The notes under the pieces were generated by a model. It was not told the origin of the DNA, did not search any database, and was given only the letters and a program-made list of their open reading frames with translations. From Hohaiivirga grylli (GTDB lineage: Bacteria > Pseudomonadota > Alphaproteobacteria > Rhizobiales > Beijerinckiaceae): DNA of 64,000 nt. The position numbers were made by a program, and so were the translations under genes. The DNA is taken from positions 149,633-213,632 of the forward strand of contig NZ_JBBYXI010000004.1 in the NCBI RefSeq assembly GCF_039655745.1. The letters run 5' to 3'. Positions 27,702 through 36,842 of this stretch are shown here, one piece after another. Position 1 is the stretch's first letter; the number at the start of each line of letters is the position of its first letter.

Positions 27702-27850
27702 CTTTCAGCATAAATAACTAACAAGTTGGAGGCCGGAGCCTGCCAATTCCCTTAATCTTTCCGGATCAGGGAAGCGGGATGACAGTGGTGCGCGATAGGC
27801 ATTGTGTCAAGAACCACAGAGGTGCTCTACCACGAGTAGACGGTGAATGC

Positions 27851-28633
27851 CTAGTTTTTATGTTCTGAGTTCGCAAGAGAAGTGTTTTTACTATTGATGG
27901 TAGAAGGTGAGGCCGCTGGAACAAGCAGTCGTCCAAGCCTCTGTTTCCTTTGTTTCTGGCCCGCAGGAATAAGTCTGTAGAGCTGTTTGCTGGCATCAAC
28001 CACATGTAAACCCGCGACAGAAAATGGCAGGGAAAAACTGCCACCCAGCGTTTCCCATATTTTGACAGTTTTCAGTAACAGGTGATTGTCCACAGGGGGG
28101 ACATAGAGGATTTCAGCCCAGTTATCTGTGGAGAAGAGAGCTTCCCGCATAAGAGAGCGCAGCTGGCTGCGACTGAAAGGCTGGCCTTGCCCGAAAGGGG
28201 TTGTATCCATACGGGCCCAGAGGCCGCGACGGTTGGGTGTTACCATGATCAGGCGGCCACCCGGGGTGAGAATGCGCCATATCTCTTTAAGGAAATCTGT
28301 AGGGTTATTGACCGTCTCAAGCGCGTGAACCAAAACCACACGATCAATAGAACTGTCGGGCAGGGGAAGAGCAAGTGGATCAACAAGAGCCGTTGCGGAT
28401 TGCTGCCCCTGCGGCCAATTGACGACACCCTGTGCTGCGGGCATCAGTGCGACAAGACTGGCGGCTTCTTTCCGGAAACGCTCCATGTATGGGATGGCAT
28501 ATCCAAGGCCGAGTACACGTAAACCTTTTGTTTCCGGAAGAAACTGTTCTATCGCGCGTTCAATGTATCGCTGGGCGACATGCCCTAGTGCGCTATTATA
28601 AAATGCGCTCAGATCAATAACATCAACGCTCAT
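27851..28633 (-). CDS. Class I SAM-dependent methyltransferase
   Basis: The 260-aa protein opens with SVDVIDLSAFYNSALGHVAQRYI, then a degenerate motif I (RVLGLGYAIPYM), and keeps motifs around DRVVLVHALETVNNPTDFLKEIWRILTPGGRLIMVTPNRRGLWARMD, typical of Methyltransf_11. The homologous gene lies back-to-back with gloB in many alphaproteobacteria, but its substrate is not known to me. The second of two adjacent ATGs (28633) has AGAAGG at better spacing. Confidence 0.87.
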   Translation of the reverse strand: MSVDVIDLSAFYNSALGHVAQRYIERAIEQFLPETKGLRVLGLGYAIPYMERFRKEAASLVALMPAAQGVVNWPQGQQSATALVDPLALPLPDSSIDRVVLVHALETVNNPTDFLKEIWRILTPGGRLIMVTPNRRGLWARMDTTPFGQGQPFSRSQLRSLMREALFSTDNWAEILYVPPVDNHLLLKTVKIWETLGGSFSLPFSVAGLHVVDASKQLYRLIPAGQKQRKQRLGRLLVPAASPSTINSKNTSLANSEHKN

Positions 28634-28785
28634 CATTCAGCCTTCTCGACGGAATATTCGACATTCCGTTATGGTCACGCAGGGTGTATAGCTAATTTAG
28701 AGTATAACAGGAAAGCATCTAGTGATAGTTGATTTCGTGATGGTGCTTGAAACGGGGTTGTTACATTTCTGGGGAGGCATTTCTA

Positions 28786-29550
28786 ATGCCATTAGAGATA
28801 AAGGTTTTCCGGTGTCTTTCGGATAACATCGGTGTGCTTGTTCGGGATGCAGATGCAGGGCTTTGCATTGCTGTTGATGCGCCAGATTCAGATACCATTA
28901 TCAAACATCTGGATGATTCTGACTGGCAGCTCACAGATATTCTGGTGACGCATAGCCATACCGATCATGTACAGGGAATTGCTGCCCTAAAAGACAAATA
29001 TGGTTGCTTTGTAACAGCGCCCCTCAAGGCAGAGGATATCATCCCTGAGGCAGATGCATTTGTTTCAGAAGGTGACCTGATTTCGCTTGGGGAGCTGGAA
29101 ATTGACGTCATTGAAACCCCCGGTCATTGTGATGACCATGTTGCATATATCGTGCAAAGCCATGGTATCGCGTTTGTCGGCGATGTTTTATTCACACTTG
29201 GTTGTGGCCGGGTGTTCGGTGATTATCAGGACATGTGGGACTCAATTGAGCGCCTGCGTAATCTCCCCGATGATATCCAGATATTCTGTGGGCATGATTA
29301 TACCTTATCCAATGGTCGCTTTGCCCTTGCTGTTGAACCCGATAACCATAGATTGAAAGAACGGTTTGCAGAGGCTGAAAAACTGGCTGCTGAAAACCGT
29401 TTTATGGTTCCATTTGCATTGGTTGATGAAAAGGCTACGAACCCTTTCCTTCGGGTGGAGGTTCCGGAAGTATCACGTTCAGTGAATATGGAAGGTGCTG
29501 CGCCATTTGAAGTGTTCAAAGCGTTGCGTGAGTGGAAAAATAAGTTCTGA
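28786..29550 (+). CDS. gloB: Hydroxyacylglutathione hydrolase (glyoxalase II)
   Basis: Glyoxalase II hydrolyses S-lactoylglutathione to lactate and glutathione, finishing methylglyoxal detoxification. The metallo-beta-lactamase motif THSHTDH is at residues 55-61, with later ligands in TPGHCDDH, FVGDVLF and CGHDYT. The ATG at 28786 has GGGGAGG eight bases upstream and gives 254 aa; an upstream in-frame start adds 13 unlikely residues. A GNAT gene follows by 8 bp, so they are probably co-transcribed. Confidence 0.95.
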   Translation: MPLEIKVFRCLSDNIGVLVRDADAGLCIAVDAPDSDTIIKHLDDSDWQLTDILVTHSHTDHVQGIAALKDKYGCFVTAPLKAEDIIPEADAFVSEGDLISLGELEIDVIETPGHCDDHVAYIVQSHGIAFVGDVLFTLGCGRVFGDYQDMWDSIERLRNLPDDIQIFCGHDYTLSNGRFALAVEPDNHRLKERFAEAEKLAAENRFMVPFALVDEKATNPFLRVEVPEVSRSVNMEGAAPFEVFKALREWKNKF

Positions 29551-29558
29551 AGAGTGCT

Positions 29559-30365
29559 ATGTCTGATTTAAAATTAACAGAAACCCTTGAGTATCGGCTT
29601 CTGAATGCCTGGCCGTCCCTTGAATGTCAGTTCTATGAAGGATGGGCAGCACGTTTTGCCGATAAATATACGAAGAGGGCAAACTCTGCTTCTCCGATCT
29701 GTCCGGATGCTGCTCTGGATGATGCGCTGATTGAGTATATCAGTGAGCAGTATATCGCTGTTGGCCAGTCACCAATCTTTCGCCTTACCGGTCTTGAGAA
29801 AGCCGGGACTGATGAACTTCTGGCTGCAAAGGGCTTTGTTGAAAAAGATCCTTCATATTGCATGCTTCACAGTGATTTGAGCCAGTTTGAAACAGAAGAC
29901 AGCATTACAATCAGCTCTGAGCTGACGGAAGAATGGTTGGCAAGTTCACTGAAATCTCAGGAAAAGACTGAGGAGACGGTGAATATCACGCGCAGTATTG
30001 TCTCGCGCATTCGTCAAAACCATGGCTTTGCAACACTTGTTATGGATGACCAGCCTGTTGCCTGGGGTCTCGGCGTTATCGAGCGTGGGTATATCGGGTT
30101 ATATGATGTTGTTGTCCAGCCTGATCTGAGAGGTCTGGGGCTTGGCAAGAGAGTCCTGTGTGGCTTGATGGCCTGGGGTCGGGAACGTGGCGCCCAGCAT
30201 GCCTATCTGCAAGTGACTGAAGCGAATGAAATTGCCCGTTCATTGTATGCTTCCATTGGTTTTACAGATGCATACCGATATCATTATCGTCTTAAAGAGC
30301 TTGAAGTCGCTGTTGTGGATGATGAAGAGGCAGCTGCAGAAAAGAGTCTGCCACTGGTCGGTTAA
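29559..30365 (+). CDS. GNAT family N-acetyltransferase
   Basis: The 268-aa protein has a C-terminal GNAT domain with the acetyl-CoA loop VQPDLRGLGLGKRVL (motif A, about 188-202) and motif B VTEANEIARSLYASIGF. The N-terminal 120 residues are a second, degenerate GNAT-like half without that loop. The substrate is unknown. Its 8-bp spacing from gloB suggests a shared transcript ending at the terminator just downstream. Confidence 0.9.
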   Translation: MSDLKLTETLEYRLLNAWPSLECQFYEGWAARFADKYTKRANSASPICPDAALDDALIEYISEQYIAVGQSPIFRLTGLEKAGTDELLAAKGFVEKDPSYCMLHSDLSQFETEDSITISSELTEEWLASSLKSQEKTEETVNITRSIVSRIRQNHGFATLVMDDQPVAWGLGVIERGYIGLYDVVVQPDLRGLGLGKRVLCGLMAWGRERGAQHAYLQVTEANEIARSLYASIGFTDAYRYHYRLKELEVAVVDDEEAAAEKSLPLVG

Positions 30366-30385
30366 AGAGCTCTGAGGCCACCTAA

Positions 30386-30424
30386 AAAAATGCCCCGCTC
30401 TGATGTCTCAGGCGGGGCATTTTT
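30386..30424. terminator. Bidirectional rho-independent terminator
   Basis: AAAAATGCCCCGC (30386-30398) pairs with GCGGGGCATTTTT (30412-30424). It serves gloB-GNAT on the plus strand and the EAL-like gene on the minus strand, with A/T runs on both sides. Confidence 0.9.
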
Positions 30425-30443
30425 GATATCAAATCAAGATCTG

Positions 30444-32156
30444 TCAGGCGATGCGCCGTTCCTGCTCTTCCATCGCAGGTGTATTCGTCTTGATACGTCC
30501 TTCAAGATACTGAACACCCCAGTCACTCAGTAGGGTGACTGTTCGCTCATCTTCAATCCAGGTGGCTGCAACAGCTGTATCCTTACCCTGAGCCATATCC
30601 ATCAGGTTCCGGACATAGAAGCGATTATCTGTTGCACTGGCGATATTCTGGATAAGGGCACCATCAAGCAGGACCATATCAACGGCCAGTCTTTCCAGCA
30701 GTTCTGGAGATGTCAGGCCATTGCCGAAATCAAGGAGAGCAACACCAATACCAAGTGCCTTAATACTGTCGATCCGTCGTTTCATGAGGGCAAGATCATC
30801 GGCCACCAGGGTTTCTGAAATACCGATTAGCAGGCGTGAAGCAATACCGGAGTGTGATCCCAGATAATTGGCAAGATGCACAGGCCAATCTTTTTCAGCC
30901 AGGGTCTGGGCAGAAACCGGTAGAATAAAGCGTTTGTCTGTATCATCAGCCAGTTCTGAACATGCCAGCTCCATCAGGTGCTGATCGAGTCTTGCAGACA
31001 GATTGGCAATATCAGCAGCATGATGAAGATGCTCGGCCCAATCAACCTGACAATTACGATTACGATGCCCGGCTCCAACAAGATGCAGGGCAGGGAGGCG
31101 TGAATAGGCATCGTGTAAAGGACGGCGTGCGAGAACCAGATTATTGTGAAGTGAGCTCTCGCTTAAGAGTTCAGCTGTTCCAAGGAATGTGCCCAGAGCT
31201 TTATCCATCTCGGCATATGTACGGGCAAGGCCGTCGAATATCTTGATTTCAGCAGAACCTGTTTTTGTATTCTGTAAAGCTTCCACAGCGTGATTAAGAA
31301 GTTGCAGGGATGTTGTGGCATGATCCGGAGCGCAGGCGCCACCAATCCTTAAGGTGAGGCGAATATCACCATCTTTGGTTGCGATTGGCTCTGCTGCAAT
31401 CTTTCCCTGAAGATGGCATGCTGCCAGCTCAAGGTCATAGGAAGAGCAGCTCATCAGAGCCAGAGCAATTGTACCATCAGATTGCAGGAAGAAGCTGTCA
31501 TTGCGACGGATGGATGACTGTATTCTTGTGATTACCTCATCCAGAATTTCCAAGCCGTGCGGGTGATCATGGATGCTGTGATATATGCCTGTACCATTGC
31601 CGAAATCGCAATCAATTGCAAATGCGAGAACGCTGATGTTCTTCAGGCCACCACGTGTCCGGCAGTTGCGGGTCATGATTGACAGGAATTCTGAACGTGC
31701 TTTGGTTTGTGCAGGCAGAAGACCGGGGTCAGCTAAACCTGTAACGGTCAGGCTGCCATGGGCAACGCTTGGATGCCCGTTATGATCAGCAAACCACCGT
31801 CCGGAATCTATGACCATGACAATGGTGTCGTCGTTCAGTCGCAGGGCATAATGCAAATGGTAAGGCATCCCGCGTGGATGACTTATGACCGCGTCTGCTG
31901 CAATGGCTTCAGCACGGCCCATACCACAGCCGGGCTCCGTAATTGCAGCATAGTGACGACCTGTCATAGGCAGGCTTGTCTTTTGAAATGACAGAATGTC
32001 TTTTGCATTGGATGACCATTTGATGCAGTCATCATCAAGGGTCCAAGTATACAAAGCCGACTTGAAATGTTCCAAGGCGTGGGAAGTATCAACACTTCGC
32101 TTTTTGCTTGTGGATGTGCGGATTTTCTTCAGCAGCTTGGGCTTACTGGCACTCAT
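30444..32156 (-). CDS. Degenerate PAS-GGDEF-EAL-like protein
   Basis: The 570-aa soluble protein seems to have three parts: a PAS-like N-terminus (LYTWTLDDDCIKWSSNAKDIL, about 34-60), a GGDEF-like middle with no GGDEF motif, and an EAL-like C-terminus from about 340. In the EAL part the first motif is replaced by PALHLVG, the paired aspartates are reduced to LLDFGNG, and the AEGVE glutamate is missing (AATWIED). ISETLVADD and VQYLEGR still align. Phosphodiesterase activity is therefore unlikely; a c-di-GMP receptor or protein-interaction role is possible. There is no membrane segment. Confidence 0.8.
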   Translation of the reverse strand: MSASKPKLLKKIRTSTSKKRSVDTSHALEHFKSALYTWTLDDDCIKWSSNAKDILSFQKTSLPMTGRHYAAITEPGCGMGRAEAIAADAVISHPRGMPYHLHYALRLNDDTIVMVIDSGRWFADHNGHPSVAHGSLTVTGLADPGLLPAQTKARSEFLSIMTRNCRTRGGLKNISVLAFAIDCDFGNGTGIYHSIHDHPHGLEILDEVITRIQSSIRRNDSFFLQSDGTIALALMSCSSYDLELAACHLQGKIAAEPIATKDGDIRLTLRIGGACAPDHATTSLQLLNHAVEALQNTKTGSAEIKIFDGLARTYAEMDKALGTFLGTAELLSESSLHNNLVLARRPLHDAYSRLPALHLVGAGHRNRNCQVDWAEHLHHAADIANLSARLDQHLMELACSELADDTDKRFILPVSAQTLAEKDWPVHLANYLGSHSGIASRLLIGISETLVADDLALMKRRIDSIKALGIGVALLDFGNGLTSPELLERLAVDMVLLDGALIQNIASATDNRFYVRNLMDMAQGKDTAVAATWIEDERTVTLLSDWGVQYLEGRIKTNTPAMEEQERRIA

Positions 32157-32250
32157 AGTACTTCCTCGATACGCAATACAATCCGGCTACTATGGATGAT
32201 TAACGTTAAGAGGACGTAAAAGGCAGAACTTGTGTGTGAAATTTCTGCAC

Positions 32251-32280
32251 AAAAAAATCGGCGCCTAAAGCGCCGATTAA
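32251..32280 (-). terminator. Rho-independent terminator of rpmF
   Basis: AATCGGCGC (32256-32264) pairs with GCGCCGATT (32270-32278) around a 5-base loop, and the minus strand then runs into seven T. It lies about 24 bases past the rpmF stop. Confidence 0.9.
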
Positions 32281-32302
32281 TTCGTAGATATCTCGCGAGA
32301 GA

Positions 32303-32488
32303 TTAAGCTTCTGTCTTTACCTTCAGAACCTGACGGCCACGGTACATACCGGTCTTCAGGTCAATGTGGTGCGGACGGCGCAGCTCGCCAGAATCCTTGT
32401 CTTCGATGTATGTAGGGGACTTAATCGCATCAGCGGAGCGACGAAATCCGCGCTTCATCGGCGATGTTTTCCGTTTAGGAACGGCCAT
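32303..32488 (-). CDS. rpmF: 50S ribosomal protein L32
   Basis: The 61-aa basic protein MAVPKRKTSPMKRGFRRSAD... is a clear L32 and lacks the zinc-binding cysteines found in some L32 variants. It is part of the large ribosomal subunit. The gene stands between mtgA (202 bp upstream) and its own terminator, so it probably has its own promoter. Confidence 0.98.
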   Translation of the reverse strand: MAVPKRKTSPMKRGFRRSADAIKSPTYIEDKDSGELRRPHHIDLKTGMYRGRQVLKVKTEA

Positions 32489-32690
32489 TTTAACGTTCTC
32501 CGGTCAAAGGCAGAGCGCCCGAGAAAGAGGAACGCTCAAAAACATAATCTCAATAAGAGCGGCCTTATACATGCCTTTAAAAGAAAAGGCTAGAGCATTT
32601 TGAGGAAAATTGAATGCCAATCCCCTTCGACGGGAAGCTCTGCTCCCGGCGCTTTTATCAATCTGCACCCCTCATAACCCGTTTTGGGCT

Positions 32691-33410
32691 TTAACGGAAG
32701 CAAAAATCGACATCACCTTCAAGATTCATGCGTTGGAGGAGCTGTCCTGCAAGAACCCTGTGAAAATTGTTAGGTCTGCCGGCATTCCTCTGGATTGGAT
32801 TGGGGAGGGCAACGGCCAGTAATGCCGCTTCCTGGCGTGTCAGGTTCTTGGCACTTTTCCTGAAGTAATGTTGTGCGGCAGCTTCTGCACCGTAGATGCC
32901 ATTGCCCCATTCTGCAATGTTAAGATAAATCTCAATCATCTTGCGCTTGGACCATATCAGATCAAGATACATCGCAACGGGTATCTCCAGGCCTTTTCTG
33001 ATGTAGGAACGGCTGGATACCATGAACAGGTTTTTGGCGGTTTGCATCGCGATTGTTGATGCTCCCCGGCTAGGGCCACGTTTTATAGCTGCTTTAATCA
33101 CATCATTAAGCGCCTCCCAGTCTATGCCGGAATGCCGGCAATAGGATGCGTCTTCTGACGCGATAACGGCGCGTGGAAGGTAAGGAGATATTTCATCCAG
33201 AGAAACATAGGTTCTGGAGACATTCTGCCCACGGAACCAATCTCCGATCATGAGTGTGGAAACCGGGGGGGCAACCCAGTAGATCACCCCTAGAAAAATA
33301 ACGATGACAGACCAGTACATGAGCAGACGCGCACAAAAGCCCGCAACCTGAAGCGTGATGCGTTTCAGTTTTGTCTTTCGGGGTGTCTGCTTTTGATCCT
33401 GCTCGCTCAT
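32691..33410 (-). CDS. mtgA: Monofunctional biosynthetic peptidoglycan transglycosylase
   Basis: MtgA polymerises lipid II into glycan strands in the periplasm. There is one N-terminal membrane anchor (about 20-45 in this numbering) and a GT51 domain with EDASYCRHSGIDWEAL (catalytic Glu; family pattern EDxxFxxHxG), GASTIAMQTAKNLF, and KRKMIEIYLNIAEWGNGIYGAEAAAQHYF. The start is uncertain: ATG at 33410 (239 aa) is used, but a TTG at 33443 is in frame and neither has a clear ribosome site. The gene precedes rpmF and is divergent from the prenyl synthase gene. Confidence 0.93.
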   Translation of the reverse strand: MSEQDQKQTPRKTKLKRITLQVAGFCARLLMYWSVIVIFLGVIYWVAPPVSTLMIGDWFRGQNVSRTYVSLDEISPYLPRAVIASEDASYCRHSGIDWEALNDVIKAAIKRGPSRGASTIAMQTAKNLFMVSSRSYIRKGLEIPVAMYLDLIWSKRKMIEIYLNIAEWGNGIYGAEAAAQHYFRKSAKNLTRQEAALLAVALPNPIQRNAGRPNNFHRVLAGQLLQRMNLEGDVDFCFR

Positions 33411-33531
33411 TAATTCAGTAAGTGTTTTGTTATTCCCGGCCAAGGGGGGCCATAATAAATTGATTTCAATAGTTGCTGTCTACTTACATCCATAATACAG
33501 CATTTGAATACAAGGAATTTTTGGTGGTGTG

Positions 33532-34473
33532 ATGGTTTCCCAGAATAGTTTGTTTAGTGAGCATCTCACGCAAGTCGCAACCGAGGTCGAGTTGTATCTG
33601 GCTGAGCTTCTTACCAATAACACCACAGGCCGGGAAGTTGCCCGCCCACGTCGACTGGTGGAGGCTATGCGCTATGCTGTGCTGGCCGGTGGCAAACGGT
33701 TACGACCATTTCTGACGATTGAGGTTACCCGTCTTCTGTCTGCAGAGATGAGTGATGATCTAAAGAAACAGGCATTCTGGGCGGCCTCTGCCACTGAGTT
33801 GATACACTGCTATTCTCTTGTGCATGACGATCTGCCGTCCATGGATGATGATGATCTGCGTCGCGGGAAGCCAACTCTGCACAAGGCTTATGATGAAGCG
33901 ACGGCTATTCTTGCGGGTGATGCATTGCAAGCTCTAGCCTTTGCCGAGCTTGCGGATGAACGCCATTGTCCGGATGCTCATATTCGCTCTGAACTGGTTT
34001 TGGGACTGGCGCAGGCTTCCGGCATAGGCGGTATGGTTGGCGGGCAGCTGCTCGATCTGGCTCAAGAGGGGCGTTATGGAGCTGTTGACCCATCTGTTGA
34101 TGATATCAAGATCATGCAGGCCATGAAGACTGGTGCCCTGATAAGTTATTCCGTTGATGCGGGTGCAATTATCGCAAGTGCGGATGAGCCTCTTCGGACT
34201 AAACTTCGGATTTATGGTGATGCGTTAGGGGTTGCATTCCAGATTGCGGATGATCTGCTTGATCTTGACGGGACTGCGGCTGAACTCGGCAAAGCGACCG
34301 GTAAGGATGTGGCACGTGGCAAGATTACGCTTGTAGAACGTATCGGTGTTGAAGCTGCCCGAAATGAATGCAAGCGTCTGCTTGAACAGGCTTTGGATGC
34401 TCTGGATGGCTTTGGGAGTAAAGCGGATATGCTACGTGATGCTGCCCGTTTTGTAATTGAACGGCGTGTTTAA
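33532..34473 (+). CDS. ispA: Short-chain polyprenyl (farnesyl/geranyl) diphosphate synthase
   Basis: The enzyme joins isopentenyl diphosphate to allylic diphosphates, supplying precursors for ubiquinone and bactoprenol. The 313-aa protein has GGKRLRP, the first aspartate-rich motif in LVHDDLPSMDDDDLRRGKPTLH (about residue 99 on), a GQLLDL stretch, and the second motif QIADDLLDLDG. The extended DDxxxxD first motif is the bacterial FPP synthase type. Product length (C15 or C20) cannot be decided by eye. GTG at 33529 is an alternative start. ispG, another isoprenoid gene, lies 2.4 kb away. Confidence 0.93.
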   Translation: MVSQNSLFSEHLTQVATEVELYLAELLTNNTTGREVARPRRLVEAMRYAVLAGGKRLRPFLTIEVTRLLSAEMSDDLKKQAFWAASATELIHCYSLVHDDLPSMDDDDLRRGKPTLHKAYDEATAILAGDALQALAFAELADERHCPDAHIRSELVLGLAQASGIGGMVGGQLLDLAQEGRYGAVDPSVDDIKIMQAMKTGALISYSVDAGAIIASADEPLRTKLRIYGDALGVAFQIADDLLDLDGTAAELGKATGKDVARGKITLVERIGVEAARNECKRLLEQALDALDGFGSKADMLRDAARFVIERRV

Positions 34474-34483
34474 ACCAGACATG

Positions 34484-34515
34484 AAAAAGCCCCCGAAATG
34501 GGGGCTTTCTTTTTT
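34484..34515. terminator. Bidirectional terminator between ispA and kup
   Basis: GCCCCC (34489-34494) and GGGGGC (34500-34505), extended by A/T pairs with a T-run on each strand, separate two convergent genes; the last bases overlap the kup stop codon. Confidence 0.9.
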
Positions 34516-36553
34516 AGATGGTAACCTGGGTACCGACTTCCACCACACGTCCTGTTGGAATCTGGAAGAAGTCTGTCGCATCGGTCGAAGACTTGGCAAG
34601 TCCGATGTAGAGACGATCCTGCCATAACGGCATGCTCGACTGGACTGCCGGGCGAATAGACCGGCGGGACAGGAAGAATGATGTCGCCATGATATCAAAC
34701 TTGAAGCCAAACTTGCGCAGGATTGCGAGACCGCGTGGAATATTCGGTGTTTCCATGTAGCCGTAAGTCATCTTCACGCGCCAGAAAGCATCACTGATCT
34801 GCTCGAGCGTAACGCGCTCACTGTTTCTGACACGTGGTGTATCAACGGTCTTAACAGTGAGAATCACATTCTTTTCATGCAGAACCTTATTGTGCTTGAG
34901 GTTGTGCAGCAGGGCAGAAGGTGAGGTGTCCGGGTCACTCGTCAGGAAGACCGCTGTGCCCTTAACTGTGTGTGGTGGGCTCTTTTTGAGCATGGCAACC
35001 AACTCAGCCAATGGCACGTCAGATTTGCGCGTCTTGTCGAAAAGAATGGTTGTTCCCTTAACCCATGTCCACATGATGGTAATGAGAACCATACCCAGAA
35101 TGATCGGGACATAACCACCGGTCATGATTTTCGGGACGTTTGTACCAACGAAAACCAGATCGAGGAACAGGAAGGGCAGCATCATGGCAAGGGTCAGGCC
35201 AAGCGACCAGCGCCAGCCTTTCCAGATGACGACGATAGCCAGAATGGCGTCGACCGACATCGCACCAAACACCGAGATACCATAGGCATGAGATAGGTTG
35301 CTGGAAGACTGGAATGCCAGAATGAGAGCAATAATACCGCACATCAAAAGAATATTGACGCGTGGCAGGAATATCTGTCCCTGATGTGATTCAGAGGTAA
35401 ACTGAATCTCCATGCGTGGCAGCAGGCCGAGCTGAATGGCCTGACGTGTCATGGAGAAAGCCCCTGTAATAACCGATTGACTGGCGATAACTGTTGCAGC
35501 CATTGCCAGAACGATCATCGCAGGCAGTGCCCATTCAGGCACAAGGAAGAAGATGGGATGCTCAATAGCCTTTGGATTGGAGAGGACCAGAGCTCCCTGT
35601 CCAAAGTAGTTCAGCACAAGAGCCGGGAAAATAAAGCACAGCCAGGCTGTCCGAATAGGTGAACGTCCGAAGTGCCCCAAGTCTGCGTAAAGAGCTTCGG
35701 CACCCGTAACTGCAAGGCAGACGGCGCCCATGACAATCACGCCAAGATGCGGATGCTCGATAAAGAACATGATGCTGTAATGCGGGCTGATGGCAAACAG
35801 GATCGTTGGATCCTTCACGATATTGATGATGCCGGTAACCGCAAGGGTTGCAAACCAGAGCACCATAATCGGACCAAAGAAAATACCGACCTTACCAGTG
35901 CCGTGTCTTTGGAAGGAAAACAGCAAGATGACAATCGCAATCGTCAGCGGCACAACATAGGTTGAGAAGTCTGGTGCGATAAGCTTGAGACCTTCTACAG
36001 CGGAAAGAACTGAAATGGCGGGTGTCAACAGTGAGTCGCCATAAAACAGACCGGCTCCCAAGATACCAAGGAGCAGAACAACGCCTCGCCGCTTACCCAG
36101 CGCACGTTGTGCCAGAGCGACAAGGGTCAGGGTTCCGCCTTCGCCTTTGTTGTCAGCCTTGAGAAGAATGACAACGTATTTGATTGTTACAACGAGGATA
36201 AGGGCCCAGACAATGAGGGAGAGAACACCAAGAATGATCTCGCGTGTCAGTGGGCCACCTTCAGCAGCAGCGGCTGCTGTTTCTTTCAGTGCGTAGAGCG
36301 GGGAAGTCCCGATATCGCCAAATACGACACCAATTGAGCCGATGACGAGAGCCATAAAGCCCGTTTTGGCGTGGCCGGTCTCTTCCTCAAATTCAGCGGC
36401 AGCGTCTTCGCTCACGCTGGTCATAGGTGTGTTGTTCTCAGATTTTGGTGTGGCCGGTTTTTCCGATTCCGGAATATCCTTTTGCCCATCTGGCTGAGTT
36501 TTATCTCCAGAGGAGTTTTCTGTCAGATTGTCAGGCTGTTTTTCTTGGGCCAT
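34514..36553 (-). CDS. kup: Low-affinity potassium uptake protein Kup
   Basis: Kup imports K+ with protons. The 679-aa protein has about 12 membrane helices beginning at LVIGSIGVVFGDIGTSPLYALKE, the Kup/HAK signature, followed by a cytoplasmic C-terminal domain ending VVEVGTQVTI. Before helix 1 there is a hydrophilic, Pro/Glu/Ser-rich extension of about 65 residues, longer than in E. coli Kup and probably disordered; an internal start at M44 (MTSVSEDAAAEF) is possible. The gene is monocistronic. Confidence 0.95.
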   Translation of the reverse strand: MAQEKQPDNLTENSSGDKTQPDGQKDIPESEKPATPKSENNTPMTSVSEDAAAEFEEETGHAKTGFMALVIGSIGVVFGDIGTSPLYALKETAAAAAEGGPLTREIILGVLSLIVWALILVVTIKYVVILLKADNKGEGGTLTLVALAQRALGKRRGVVLLLGILGAGLFYGDSLLTPAISVLSAVEGLKLIAPDFSTYVVPLTIAIVILLFSFQRHGTGKVGIFFGPIMVLWFATLAVTGIINIVKDPTILFAISPHYSIMFFIEHPHLGVIVMGAVCLAVTGAEALYADLGHFGRSPIRTAWLCFIFPALVLNYFGQGALVLSNPKAIEHPIFFLVPEWALPAMIVLAMAATVIASQSVITGAFSMTRQAIQLGLLPRMEIQFTSESHQGQIFLPRVNILLMCGIIALILAFQSSSNLSHAYGISVFGAMSVDAILAIVVIWKGWRWSLGLTLAMMLPFLFLDLVFVGTNVPKIMTGGYVPIILGMVLITIMWTWVKGTTILFDKTRKSDVPLAELVAMLKKSPPHTVKGTAVFLTSDPDTSPSALLHNLKHNKVLHEKNVILTVKTVDTPRVRNSERVTLEQISDAFWRVKMTYGYMETPNIPRGLAILRKFGFKFDIMATSFFLSRRSIRPAVQSSMPLWQDRLYIGLAKSSTDATDFFQIPTGRVVEVGTQVTI

Positions 36554-36842
36554 TGCATTACCATGAGTCGCATTTCCTATTGGATGACAAGCATTGTCCT
36601 TAAGGTGTGCGCTCTCCGTTTTGTTTCTGGAAAAATCAAAAGGTTCTATCTCTAAGAACTGGTGTCAGGGAGCTATGTTCCTGCTTTTGAAAAAATATTT
36701 CTCAATACCTCATTGGAGCTCATATCAACTCCGATTGTGGGAACGCTCTCTAGCACAGGGGCACAGGACATGGAACCTCACAATGCAATATTATCTGGAA
36801 GATAAAAGGAGTATAAAGATAACCTGTTCTGATTAAAGAGAT

